The notes under the pieces were generated by a model. The model had not been told where the DNA came from. It was given only the letters and a program-made list of their open reading frames with translations, and did no database searches. Positions 42,815 through 53,819 of a stretch of DNA of 64,000 nt are shown here, in pieces; the stretch's first letter is position 1, and each line of letters opens with the position of its first letter. Source of the DNA: Asterias rubens (lineage: Eukaryota; Echinodermata; Asteroidea; Forcipulatida; Asteriidae); assembly GCF_902459465.1 (NCBI RefSeq), contig NC_047083.1, forward strand, positions 9,787,526-9,851,525. Reading direction: 5' to 3'. A program made the position numbers and the translations under genes.

Positions 42815-43735
42815 AGGTTGGCCAAACAAAAATATAATTATGTTTCCTATTACACTGAATAATTACAAGGGTTTTATGGCACTGCAGGCTTTAACCATTT
42901 AAACAGTGCTGGTAGGAATTATCATGCAAAATAAAATTTAATTTACATTCGTTGATTATTGCAATTGGTTGCACAAAATAAATTAACTCAGATGGACCAT
43001 CAGTAAATCTGAAATTTTTTGAAAAATATTATGGCAAATAATATAGAAATATCGCCTACCTATCCACCCTACTTTTTCCAGTGTAAAAGGAGACAAGACA
43101 AACAATTTGTTTGGCCTTCATTTCATTCATTCAGTCGATGCGGAGCATCGGATGATGGCCCTCCAAACACGTTGGTCCTCCAACACCTAACAATTTTGTT
43201 CTCGAACTGCTGTACTCGCCATGTTTTCAGTATTACAGGATACTTTACACATGACTATCATTTTGTTTGGCCAAATAAAATTTTATACCAAAAAATGTTG
43301 CCCACCTGTGTATTTTACGTGTGATTTTTTCATTGTAAAATTTTCCACCTTTGTGTTTGGCCCAAAATAATATGAAGAAAAGAAAACTGTTTTGCCCATC
43401 CACCAACCCATTACTTTGTAAGGGCAAACATGACTTTCTTGTTAAAGTGGCCAAACTTTGATAACAATTGTAAAAGACGCTGCCCACCTGTACTTTCCTT
43501 TTTTAATTGGAAACTTGACTATAATTTCTGTTTGGCCCTAACTACATACACCCACAAATTGTTCATCAAAGTGGGAAAAATAACTTGGCCAAACTGTGAA
43601 CAAATGGGTATTTTCAACTTCTTTTTCTTTTTAGGGCACTGTAGAAAAAAAAACACCTTGCCTACATTTCGAGTCCCTTTTTTCACTTTAATGGGAAACA
43701 TGATTTTATTTCACTCACACTCAAAATAAAACATT
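42815..43735 (+). repeat. TTTGTTTGGCC-rich region, unit 2
   Basis: Counterpart of 20925-22620, following the protease tail exon. TTTGTTTGGCC and CCAAACTTTGA motifs recur with ACCCACCTACC-like spacers. Short frames here are repeat by-products. Confidence 0.6.
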
Positions 43736-43874
43736 CCAATGTACATTAAACACAGGAAGCAAAATAGTGTCATTTTGTTGAGCTCAAGTGTGACCACTTT
43801 ATAATTTGTTGAAATTTTAACAGGATTTAAACTGAATGACTCCAAAACAAATGCTGTTAAAAGCTTTTTTTATC

Positions 43875-44213
43875 TTAAAGGCACTGGACTTTATTGGTAA
43901 TTACTCAAAATAATTGCTAGCATAAAACCTTACTTGGTTCCCTCAGAAGTACTGTAATTTTTGAGAAAGAAGTAATTTCTCAGCAAAATATTTGAATTGC
44001 TTTTGAGACCTCACGCGTGAGTTCTCAAAAACAAGCATCTGAAAGCACACAACTCTGTGTGACAAGGGTGTTTTTTCTTCCATTATTCTCTCGCAATTTT
44101 AACGAACAATTGAGTTAAAGTTTTCACAGGTTTGTTATGTTATGCATATGTTGAGATACACCAAGTGAGAAGACTGGTCTTTGACAATTACCAATAGTGT
44201 CCAGTGCCTTTGA
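43875..44213. mobile_element. Family B MITE, unit 2
   Basis: Orthologous to 23192-23526: TTAAAGGCACTGGACTTTAT at the left, AATTACCAATAGTGTCCAGT then GCCTTTGAAG at the right. Confidence 0.8.
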
Positions 44214-44684
44214 AGGTATGATACAGGATTGCAGGATAAAAAAGATCATCCTTTAAATTTAGTTTGAAAACATACTGATTTTTAAGAAACATGTCTGAAA
44301 AATATCTTGAAAGGTCTACATAGCTGATTTTGGTTGTTAGCTCTAAAATTAAGTAAGCGTTTTTACATGCCGGAAATTATGTTTATTTTTAGAGACTAAA
44401 ACTCCGGGATAAAAACTTCTGTAATGTTGGAATTAGAAATCTGAGTATTTAAGTACTTGTAATTTGAAGGCATGACACTCTATCGAGAGGATAGATATAT
44501 TGGCAACAATCCATCTAAATTTACAGTATTTTTATTTCTTTCCCTTTGATTGTGAGTTTTCATCATCTCTGGCCTCTATACAGCCATCCTTGTTTAATAG
44601 ATTGTCCTACTGTTCTACTTTATTTGTGAATTTATCTCTTAATTCATTTGAGTGTTATTTTGAAAAATAATTTGTAGTAAAATT

Positions 44685-44688
44685 TGTC

Positions 44689-44737
<49 letters not shown>

Positions 44738-44752
44738 ATTATTATTAATATA
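44685..44752 (+). repeat. (ATT)n microsatellite
   Basis: About 18 uninterrupted ATT triplets followed by imperfect ones. Unit 1 has only a few ATT repeats at the same point (24460, 24562). Confidence 0.9.
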
Positions 44753-45140
44753 TATTATTATTTCTAATATTGTTATTTATACAAAATTATGTTCCAATAA
44801 AAAATGTGGGAGTATGAATTTAATTAAAAATTGTGCCATGTGTTCTTTCTTCGTCTTTGTTTTTAAATTAAATTTCAAAATGGTGGGTTAAAATATTTGG
44901 GCTTAATTATAGAAGCTATGAAAGGGTAAACTTTATTTTACACTAAATTGGACTCCTTAAATAACTGAGTGGCAAAAACCTTTTTTTTTAACAGTAACAA
45001 GTTTTTTTATTACACACTGGACAATTTTGACCAACAGAGGGGGCTATTTAATTATTTATTCCCGTAAATATATAACGCAATGCAATACATACGTGGTTGT
45101 GTAATATTCATCACTCCAAAAAATGTATGATCTGTACAGT

Positions 45141-45220
45141 CATCGTTGTGGCCTAGTGGATAAGGTTACAGTTTCGCGAGGACAAGATGAGAGGTTCGAG
45201 CCCCGGCACGGACCATGAGG
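45141..45220 (+). repeat. tRNA-like head, unit 2
   Basis: Same as 24961-25040 with one changed base in the A box (GTGGATAAGG instead of GTGGTTAAGG). Confidence 0.55.
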
Positions 45221-46194
45221 TAAGCGAAATAAAGAAATAACCCACGTTTCTTCCACAGGTACATGTACAGGTCTTGACGCACGGAGAGGAGACGCAGCAG
45301 CAGGAGGCAACACGGAGGCGGCACCACGAGGAGGGGACGACACCGGGACCAGAGAGAGAGGGGGAGGCGGCACCGGGAAGAGAGGGGGAGAGGGAGGCAA
45401 GAATTTTTTCATATTTTTCGATTTTTGGAAAAAAAAAAAAAAAAAGACCGTTAATTTTTTTTTTAACGGTCTATGAAAAAATTAAAATCGCCTGAAACGC
45501 ACGCTCGTTAATTTTGGTGAAAAAAGTTGTTAGAAAAGTTTTTTTTACCAAAAACTTACATTTTTTACGCATTTTTGGAAAATCATTTTCTTAAAATCGC
45601 TTGAAACGTACGCTCGTTAATTTTGGTGCAAATCGGTGAAAAAAAAAATAATTTTAAGTGCAAAAGTCATGAAACTCGAAAAAGAATTACGATTTACATC
45701 ACTAAAACGTCCCCAAAATACTTCTAAACACCTTCACACTGCTTACACCGTTCTATTACATCAATCCAAACATTTCCTCTTCAAAATTCATCCAAAATGT
45801 ACAACTTAACTCAAAAAACGGCCTTTAAATGCAACTTAATTGGCTTTAACAATGTGTATACACGTATATAGGCCTACGGTTCAACTTACAATAACAATAC
45901 ATACTACACCTAACGCATTTTCGTACATCGATATTTACAATTCTTGTAACTCTTTTTACCAATTCTAAGACAATTAAAACAGTTTACATTCATTGCGAGT
46001 CAAAACCAACTCATTTTCAACGAAAAAACTATGAAAACGAACACTTATTCACCTACATTTTCCCAGTAAATATTAAAGGAAAAAATAGTCAGACACCCAT
46101 CACTACCTGTATGACCACTTCTTAGAGACTGGGAACTAGACATACACGGTTGCCATATGTAAACAACATGTCCTGAGCATTTGAGTACAAAGTA

Positions 46195-46680
46195 CACGAT
46201 CTTTGAGCATCTAAAACTCTACCAAAGGATCTCTAACTGTGAGTAATTTACAAGAGTCATAACAATATTGAGTAGCCAAGTTGTTTACAACGTTTGTGGA
46301 GTAACCAGGGAGGGGGGAGGGAGGGGGGAGGGGTGGCAAGTGGGGTCAAAGATATCATTTTACAGTTACACCACCTTGGGGCAAAGACATCATTTTACAC
46401 GATCTTTGAGCATCTAAAACTCTACCAAAGGACTTCTAACTGTGAGTAATTTACAAGGTTCATAACAATATTGAGTAGCCAAGTTGTTTACAACGTTTGT
46501 GGTGTGGGCAGGGAGGGGGGATGGCAAGTGGGAGGCAAAGACATCATACACGATCTTTGAGCATCTAAAACTCTACCAAAGGATTTCTATATGTTTACAA
46601 GATTCATAACAATATTATGTAGCCAAGTTGTTTACAACATTTGTGGTGTAACCAGAGACTGGGGTGGGAGGGGGGCCTAG
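46195..46680 (+). repeat. ~205-bp satellite with G-quadruplex-like core, unit 2
   Basis: Three copies of ACGATCTTTGAGCATCTAAA (46197, 46400, 46551). The GGGAGGGGGGAGGGAGGGGG block is present once, at 46308. Confidence 0.85.
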
Positions 46681-46974
46681 TGCGTGTGGGGCAAAGACAT
46701 CATTTCAGAGAATATTTCATTTGAACTTGTCATTAAAAACGCAGTAGTGATGAGAGCAGTAGTCTCTCGCAAAGCAGATTGCAAGATGGTTACGCGAGAG
46801 CTGTTTCACTCTCACCGCAACAGACATTTTAACAACAATTGTCCCCACGTTTGTCTCATGTTTGGGAAAGTTTGAGGGCCCCCTCTGGTTACGCCACTTA
46901 TTTTAAACTACGACAAACTAACTGCACCTTTTCATCTCCACATGTAGGCAAATACACAAAAATGAAAGGGCACT

Positions 46975-47375
46975 CTAAGTTTTTAGGGGTAATAATAATA
47001 ATAGTGGCTTCTTAGAAAGCGCTCATATTCATCACTCAGTGATGCTGAATGCGCGTCAACATTCAGTATTTTCCTGTTGGGTGTTGTGTAGTAATATGCA
47101 GCCAATCCAATCAAGAATACTTGGGGCGAACCCCTTCTCTTTTAGATAAGTGCACCAGGTTCTTTTACGTGCATTACACAGCACACAGAACCAACGGTTT
47201 AACAGGTGTCCCCCCCCCCCCTCATCCGAAGGACATGTCAATAATGGTTAAGTGTCTTAGGCAACAAGTGTCACGACCGGGACTCGAACCCACACTCTGT
47301 TGTATATCGAAACATCACAGAGCTTCAGTCCGTAGTTCTTGTCCGTTTGGCTATAATGTATCAACATCAACAACA
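46975..47375 (-). mobile_element. tRNA-derived SINE, unit 2
   Basis: Minus-strand copy with an ATT-rich tail (46990), GGCGAACCCCTTCTCTTTTA, ACGTGCATTACACAGCACAC and B-box GACCGGGACTCGAACCCAC. Orthologous to 27025-27405 but with no tandem head array. Confidence 0.7.
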
Positions 47376-48302
47376 ACAACGGATGCGTTTTAATCAGAAA
47401 GTTCATGGAGTATTAAGTTTCAGATAGTTTAGTTCGCTCTGAAATAAATCCTTCTTGCTTGTCAATCAATGTAAGCCTGATATGTTAGCGTTTCTGGGTC
47501 ATTCAAATTCAAAGTTGGTAATTTGGTGTGTTTACTGAAACAGGATGATGTGAATGAATTCACTGATTTCCCAAAGCAATGAAGTTGGAATTTTCACAAG
47601 TAAACTCTGATCCAAAAACAAGTTTGTTCTAAAAAAAGACCATTGCTGTTACAACGACTTGACACTGGTGATCAATCAGTTTGTACGATTAGCCTACTTA
47701 ATAACACATTTAGTCCCTGCTTATGTTACAGAATAAATAGGATACATGCTTACTGTTGATCAAAAAGACTGATCCTCTTATAACTTAAACTAAATTTGGC
47801 TTGAAACAAGAACTGGCACCCGAAGCAAACATTGACAAAATAGGGAGACCACCAACATAGGGCTAGCTGACTGAGTTGTGCGCCTGCGTTATTAAATACG
47901 TATTGGTTCACACCCTGCTGTTGTCAGTTTGACTTTTTGTTCAACCCCAAATAATTTACAATTTACACTGCCAGTTTCCCTTGTGGTTTACTACTTGATA
48001 GAATCTAAAATCATAACTTAAAACACCAATTTATACCATTGTTCCCCACATTCAACTTGTGTCTTTCTAGAAGTGTCATTAAAATGAAAGTATGAATGGT
48101 ACAAAATCTTAGAACTGAACATAATTTGTTGAAATCTTAACGATTGAGCTTGGTTGGTGTGTAAATCTAAACTAGACAAACTACTGCAAACTTGATGTGA
48201 TCTTTGAAAAAGCTACGTCACACACCCATACCTGTGAGCCACTTAAGCATCACATAGATACATGATTGTATACTAATTAATTTTCTTTCCATTATTTTAT
48301 AG
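47376..48302. other. Intron-like interval, unit 2
   Basis: No gene, RNA or strong repeat recognised. 48130-48300 aligns with 28070-28234 (TGATCTTTGA, CATCACATAGATACATGATT). Confidence 0.45.
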
Positions 48303-48372
48303 ATATGTGCTGGCAGAAGGACTCCAGGAGAAGTACTCCCGACAGAAACCCCTCAGCATGATTCAACTTTAA
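48303..48372 (+). other. Short conserved 3' exon, unit 2
   Basis: Copy of 28235-28304 with acceptor TTCCATTATTTTATAG. The frame reads YVLAEGLQEKYSRQK then PLSMIQL and TAA. The following text (TTGGCAACGCTATGAAAAAG) is conserved with unit 1 at the same level. Function unknown. Confidence 0.35.
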
Positions 48373-49127
48373 TTGGCAACGCTATGAAAAAGCTGAGCTG
48401 GAGAGTTTGATAAACCAAAACATTTATTGGTCTTTTTAGGACAGCACTCTCCAAGAGAATGAATTAGGAATAACTGGATAAGACAAATTCTACATGTAGC
48501 AACACATGTTTATTTTTCAGCTTAGCAGAAATGTGGCCATTGCAAATCACAGTGTGCTTTCTGCTTATGAGTTGATTGTTGTACTAAGCGTTGCCAGCAA
48601 AATGGCATAAATATGTAACTTTAAATACTCTTCTGCCAGCACCAATCGATAATGTACCTTACATCAACAGTTGCAATAAATGGACTGATTATTAGTAAAG
48701 GTCTGTTTACAAAATGTAACACTTCAACAAATTTACCTCATTGCTTTTTTGCACAATTTTAATATTGTAGGGGGACCCAGGACTAGGGGGGATGGCCGGG
48801 GATGGATCGGGGAAGTAAAATTGGCCATGGGTGATTGTCCAGCCTTCCTGCTACTTACTGCTTCACCGGACGGAGGACTTGTTTTTTGTACATCCCTGGC
48901 TTTCCCCCGGGGCCTGGACTACGAGGCAATATGATGATGTCAAAGTGCAGCCCCGTCAAAGTGTATATTTGTAAACAAACCTTTTTACAATTCATAAACA
49001 ATACAAAAAAAGCCTACCTTAATATCCTAGTATTGAATAGTTTACCGAGTTGAAGTACGAGAAGCTTGTAGTAGAGAGATGATGAAGTGTTTGAAGTCAT
49101 GATGAAGCTGCAATCTAAGTGTTCTCA

Positions 49128-49185
49128 TCAAAGCCCTGGTGCATCTCTTGTGAAGAAACTGCTGCTCCTCACCATCTTAATGAAC
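49128..49185 (-). other. Minus-strand 3' exon-like block, unit 2
   Basis: Copy of 29737-29794: acceptor TTCTGTTTACAG, frame FIKMVRSSSFFTRDAPGL, then TGA. Differences from unit 1 are mostly at single codons, with the stop in the same place. Confidence 0.35.
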
Positions 49186-50181
49186 CTGTAAACAGAAATA
49201 AAGAATCAAGAATTGTATGAATTATTAGAGCCATTGACAGTTTGTTTTCAAGTGTAACCTAGTTATAAATAGTGTAGAGCATTTTTGTGTAAAAATGCCT
49301 TAAAAATAAATCCCAATTTTAAACTGGACACCTTAAAAGGCACTAAGGCCCAGGGGCATGAAGTATCAAGCCTGACACGTTTTTATGAACACTAATTCCT
49401 GTCATATCGGTGTGTTTAAAACGTTATTGTCTAGATTGTCACAATAAGCCTATTAGGAATAGCAGCTGCGCGTGTCTGTTACTGCCGACAACGGGTTTTG
49501 TCTATCTTCCGTGACCTTTTTGACAATACCCGCTGGTGGTCACGAGATATAGACAAATTGCATTGTCAGCAGTAACAGACATGCGCAGAGCTGCAATTTC
49601 CGTAAACAGTTTATATTCTTCTGAGCTTTTAAAATGCCTTGTTCAAACCTGTTTCTTAGATTTTTTTGTTGGAGAAGATATTCAATAAAACTTAAATTGA
49701 ATGAAATTGAAAATGATTGAAATTTTGATTTTTTTAATAAATAAGTGAAGTGCAGTTGAAGGTGTTGTGTTTGCAAAAGATTGTCCCAGCAAAATCCTGG
49801 GCATGTTATTGATTGAAGTTAAGGCTGGTAGTAAAAAGGGAAACATCTTGGGGCGGTTCAAGATTGAAAGAAAGGGGGGGGTTGTAAACTGCAGGCTGGT
49901 TGAAGGGGTTATAACTTGGGGGCGGTTCAAGATTGACAGAAAGGGGGAGGTTGGTTAGAAGGGGTAAAAACTTGGGGGCGGTTGAAGACTGACAGAAAGG
50001 GGGCGGTTCAAGATTGACAGGAAGGGGAAGGTTGGTTCAAACGGGTTAAAACTTGGGGGCGGTTCAAGATTGACAGAAAAGGAGGAGGTTGGGATTAATG
50101 TAGGCCAGTTCAAGGGGTTACAACTTGGGGGCGGTTCAAATTGAAAAAAAGGGGGGTTAGATTGAAGTACAGGCTGTCAGT

Positions 50182-50626
50182 TAGCCTTTAGTCAAGGCGC
50201 ACGCTGCACACCGGATAGCACGCACAACCCCAAAAATGTAACGCACGAAAAAAGACTATCACCGCGAGCGGCGAAGCCGCGAAGCGCCTTTACCAACTCG
50301 TTTGGGGTGCCTTATGTTTTTCTTTACATTTGCCAACAATTTTGGTGGGAGAAAATGTAACGAATTTGCATCAACGGTTCTTGTGACGTCATGCAAGTAA
50401 TTGTGGTTTCTTATTGGCCAGCAACTCACCACGATAATGCATTATGCATTACATTTTCTCCCACCAAAATCGTTGGCAAATGTAAAGAAAAACATAAGGC
50501 CCCAAAACGAGTTGGTAAAGGCGCTTCGCGGCTTCGCCGCTCGCGGTGATAGTCTTTTTTCGTGCATTACATTTTTGGGGTCGTGCGTGCCATCCGGTGT
50601 GCCGTGTGCGCCTTGACTAAAGGCTA
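50182..50626. mobile_element. 445-bp palindromic MITE with 9-bp target duplication
   Basis: Flanked by GCTGTCAGT at 50173-50181 and 50627-50635. Terminal inverted repeats begin TAGCCTTTAGTCAAGGCGCA. Long inner arms pair across a spacer of ~100 bp containing TGACGTCATG (for example CGAGCGGCGAAGCCGCGAAG with CTTCGCGGCTTCGCCGCTCG). A 9-bp duplication fits a Mutator-like (MULE) source; no transposase is encoded. Confidence 0.88.
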
Positions 50627-50756
50627 GCTGTCAGTGGAATGGGTTTCTTGGGGGCGGTTCAAGAATTAAAGAAATGGGGGAGGTTGGTATAGAAGGGGTT
50701 AAAACTTAGGGGCGGTTCAAGATTGAAAGAAAGGGGGGTTGGGATTAAAATACAGG

Positions 50757-50996
50757 GCCCAACTTCATAAAACCAGTAAGCACAAAAATTTGCTTAGCAC
50801 GAAATTTCTTCCTTGATAAAAACAGGATTACCAATCCAAATTCCATGTGATTTTCAGGATTTAGCAAACAACAGCTAAATACCAGTATCAAGCAATATGC
50901 AACAAATGGAAATTCGGTTGATAATCCTGTTTTTATCAAGGAATAAATTTCATGCTAAGCAAATTTGTGTGGTTACTGGCTTAATGAAATTGGGCC
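50757..50996. mobile_element. Family D MITE in the unit 2 minisatellite
   Basis: GGGCCCAACTTCATAAAACC at the left, GGCTTAATGAAATTGGGCCC at the right. Arms include TTCCTTGATAAAAACAGGAT and ATCCTGTTTTTATCAAGGAA. Confidence 0.85.
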
Positions 50997-51067
50997 CAGA
51001 CTGATTGAAGGGGTTAAAACTTGGGGGCGGTTCAAAATTGAAAGAAGGGGAGGTGGGGATTAAAGTA

Positions 51068-51778
51068 CAGGGGCCCAATTTCATAAAGCCTGTGTGCACA
51101 ACAATTTGCTTAGCGTGAAATTTCATCCTTGAGAAAAACAGGATCACCATCCATGCAGATTCCAAAATAGCCCATTGCTCTACCCCACCAAGCTCCTGAA
51201 CACCTGCAATCATTTTAATGTAGATTGCTAAATTTTCTGGTCTTATTTGTATATAAATATTAAATATGCTATGTCAGATTTTTAGTCCCAAACATTAAAA
51301 AATAGATTTGTTTGAGTGAATGGTATTTCAAAGAGTATCACCCACTCTAACGAAAAAAAGTTTAACTTTTACTTTTAATGGTCAGGAACCATGAAAAAAA
51401 TTTAAACCGTTTCTTATAAAACACATAAGAATTGGTCACACATAAGAATTGGCGGACTTTTTTGAGCAATGGCTCAAATGAAAGCTTGTAACTTTCTTTA
51501 CCCCCATCAAAATACCTATTGAGTTTTAAATCAAAGTTTTGGGGTCAAATCGGCCAAAAATCTGATATAGCATCTTTAACTGTTGGTACATTTCAGCCAG
51601 GCATTTGTCTTGGGATGTCAAATTGCCACGTGAGTTTCAGGATTTATCAGCAAACAACAGTCACAAGCAATATGCAACAGATGGAAAATTGGTTGGTAAT
51701 CCTGCTTTTATCAAGTAAGAAATTTCATGCTTTAAGCAAATTGTTGTGCTTGTAAACAGACTTTATGAAATTGGGTCC
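51068..51778. mobile_element. Family D MITE interrupted by family E MITE
   Basis: Family D starts GGGGCCCAATTTCATAAAGC and ends ACTTTATGAAATTGGGTCC. Inside, family E (51260-51579) is bounded by TTAA at 51260 and 51576, with TATGCTATGTCAGATTTTTA and ATCTGATATAGCATCTTTAA ends. Family E therefore jumped into an existing family D copy. Confidence 0.8.
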
Positions 51779-52209
51779 AGGCTGGTTGAAGGGGTTAAAA
51801 CTTGGGGGCAGTTCAAGATTATAAGAAAGGGGGAGGTTGGTCAAAAGGGGTTACAACTTGGGGGCGGTTCAAGATTGAAAGAAGGGGGGGTTGGATTGAA
51901 GCACATGCTGGTTGAAGGGGTTAAAACATGGGGGCGGTTCAAGATTGAAGGAAAGGGGGGGAGGTTTGGATTAAAGTACAGGCTGGTTGAAGGGTGATAT
52001 ATTTTGGGTGGTTCAAGATTCAAATAAATGGGGGGGGGGGGTTGGATTGAAGAACAGGCTAATAGTAGAAGGGGTTACAACTTGGGGGCGGTTCAAGATT
52101 GAAATAAAGGGGGAGGCTAGTTAGAAGGGGTTGCACATTGATGGTGTTTCAAGAATGAAGGAAAGGGGGGGGGGGGTTGGATAAAAGTACAGGCTGATAG
52201 TAGAATGAG

Positions 52210-52390
52210 TAAAGCCCGGTTCATACTTCCTTTAAATGCGAATGCAAAGTGAATGTTGACGTCAGAAATTCGTAAAGAATAATTCGCAGCAGTTCAACTC
52301 TGCTCAACTCAATTGCGAATATCGCTGCGAAAGGAGAGTTGTGACGTCAAATTTACGTCAAACTTTGCTTGAAGTATGAACCAGGCTTTA
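52210..52390. mobile_element. 181-bp MITE with TAAAGCCCGGTTCATACTTC ends
   Basis: The left end TAAAGCCCGGTTCATACTTC pairs with the right end GAAGTATGAACCAGGCTTTA. TA at each edge suggests a Tc1/mariner-like TA target. It contains two TGACGTCA-like sites. Confidence 0.8.
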
Positions 52391-52498
52391 CACGTTGGGA
52401 ACAGTGAGGGGCAGCGTGACTGAGGGAAGCACTTGGATTCATGATCCACACACTGACAATCAAATTTATCACCAGAAGAAAATTAAGTTGAAACTCAC

Positions 52499-52639
52499 CA
52501 GTATTTGCGGTAATTTCCTGAAGTGGAGCGTGTAATCACAACTTTCATCTGCTGAGGACTTCTTGCAAGCTGATGGTGTGGTTGGTAAGGAAATTAACCG
52601 TGTCTTACGATGTAAACAGCAAGGTTACTTCAAGGATTC
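52499..52639 (-). other. Minus-strand internal exon-like block, unit 2
   Basis: Copy of 31918-32042 with a canonical CCCCTCTGCAG acceptor and CTG|GTGAGT donor, 16 nt longer than unit 1. An in-frame TAA follows after four codons when joined to the ATG exon at 53512-53568. Confidence 0.35.
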
Positions 52640-53511
52640 CTGCAGAGGGGTAAACATTCAACAATTTGAGTGAAAAGTGGTTGTTTTGCATCTTTCATTT
52701 TTATTGTTATTATTATTGAGTTTACATTTCAACTGGGTGGACATTTACATGTAGTGGTAACCACTGGTCTCCTATTGGGTCAGATACTCCTAGAGCTATG
52801 AGGTTTGTTCCGCTATCATCTTCGATAGATAGAGGAACAAACCCCACAGTTCTACTCTAGGAGTAGGGTCCAAGCTCCATGGTCTAAGCAAGTACAGAGG
52901 TACAATGAAACCTTGCAAATGGCATGCCAGTTGGTGGCTGTGCGTGGTCCGCACACACAATTTCAATGTTTGATGTTTTTGTAAGGCGAATGGGTCACAC
53001 AGATACATTATAGGAAAGTGTGAGTGTCAACTGCAATCACTCAATCAAACTCAAAGTAAACAATAATCAACAATTGCCATAAGTTTTTAAACTATGTTTT
53101 ATGTGAATACTCGATGTATACTAGCTTTAAGTTTGAACTTCAAAGTTCAAGTTGAACTTGATGTAGATGTTACTACATCCACCACGCTAAATTGATATGA
53201 TCAAATGCATGGTTCCTGAGTTGGGGGCCAGTAGTACCCGTAATTATTATCACAAACGCTACTGTTTCGTCCATCATGCATTGAATTGAATGCTATGTAA
53301 TGTAATGTACTACCTTATCATGGCAACGTAAGTATATAGTGTAACAAAAATGACCAGCGTGAACGTGTCCAGACTAATTCAACAAACAAGTGAGTATAGT
53401 TCTAATCCCGCTATAAAAAGGGTGTTACCTGTGCCCCACGTCATCTACAGAGTCTAACCGCTATTTCCAGACAAACTAATCAACACACTAAGTAAACAAA
53501 TCCTTACTTAC

Positions 53512-53568
53512 CGGTCTTTTGTGATGAAAACATTTTGATGTTAAATCCATCGTGTGAGCAGACGACAT
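53512..53568 (-). other. Minus-strand first exon with ATG, unit 2
   Basis: ATG at 53568 (minus) reads MSSAHTMDLTSKCFHHKRP up to CCG|GTAAGTAAGG. Upstream on the minus strand come GTGCACATGCGC-type sequence (reading CAGTGCACATGCGCGATTTC on the plus strand) and TTCCGGG, then the CAGCGCCCTC cluster. It matches unit 1 apart from a two-base length difference. Confidence 0.4.
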
Positions 53569-53612
53569 GTTTACGAAGATTGTGCAGTGCACATGCGCGA
53601 TTTCCGGGTACA

Positions 53613-53787
53613 CAGCGCCCTCTCTCAGTTGAAAAAAAATAATTACACGAAAATAAAGACAGCGCCCTCAGCGTTGGACAAATACTGACACAAATTGAAG
53701 ACAGCGCCCGCAACGTTGGACAAATATTGACATAAATTGAAGACAGCGCCCTCTCTTGATCTATTTTTTGTACACGAAACTGAAGAC
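53613..53787. repeat. CAGCGCCCTC cluster beside the unit 2 minus-strand promoter
   Basis: CAGCGCCC(T/G)C occurs at 53613, 53660, 53702, 53744 and 53778, at 34-47-bp spacing, with GTTGGACAAATA and AAATTGAAGA between copies. The core resembles a CTCF-type AGGGCGCTG on the minus strand. Confidence 0.6.
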
Positions 53788-53819
53788 AGCGCCCTCAGCG
53801 TTGAACGAATAAATTGAGG

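Larger units (their letters stand above)
49830..52200 (+). repeat. Minisatellite (TTGGGGGCGGTTCAAGATTG), unit 2, interrupted by MITEs
   Basis: ACTTGGGGGCGGTTCAAGAT, TGACAGAAAGGGGGAGGTTG and AGGCTGGTTGAAGGGGTTA recur in segments 49830-50165, 50640-50757, 50998-51070 and 51778-52200. Gaps are filled by a 445-bp palindromic element, one family D element, and one family D element carrying family E. Confidence 0.85.
17845..53590 (+). repeat. Direct segmental duplication, two units
   Basis: Unit 1 is about 17845-33420 and unit 2 about 33690-53590. Matching landmarks in the same order and orientation are: 5' block 17851/33703; ACTGTTGGGAACAAGGT block 19920/36340; protease exon 21278/37282; protease tail exon 21740/42570; tRNA-like head 24961/45141; 3' exon 28235/48303; minus exons 29737/49128, 31918/52499 and 33357/53512. 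Offsets vary from about 15.8 to 20.8 kb because of insertions and array expansion in unit 2. Edges are set by the last recognisable homology and are approximate. Confidence 0.85.

Noticed and set aside
50950-51213. Minus-strand frame of 87 codons
   Set aside because: It is the arm of the family D MITE plus minisatellite text. Similar frames appear in other family D copies (50745, 61884).
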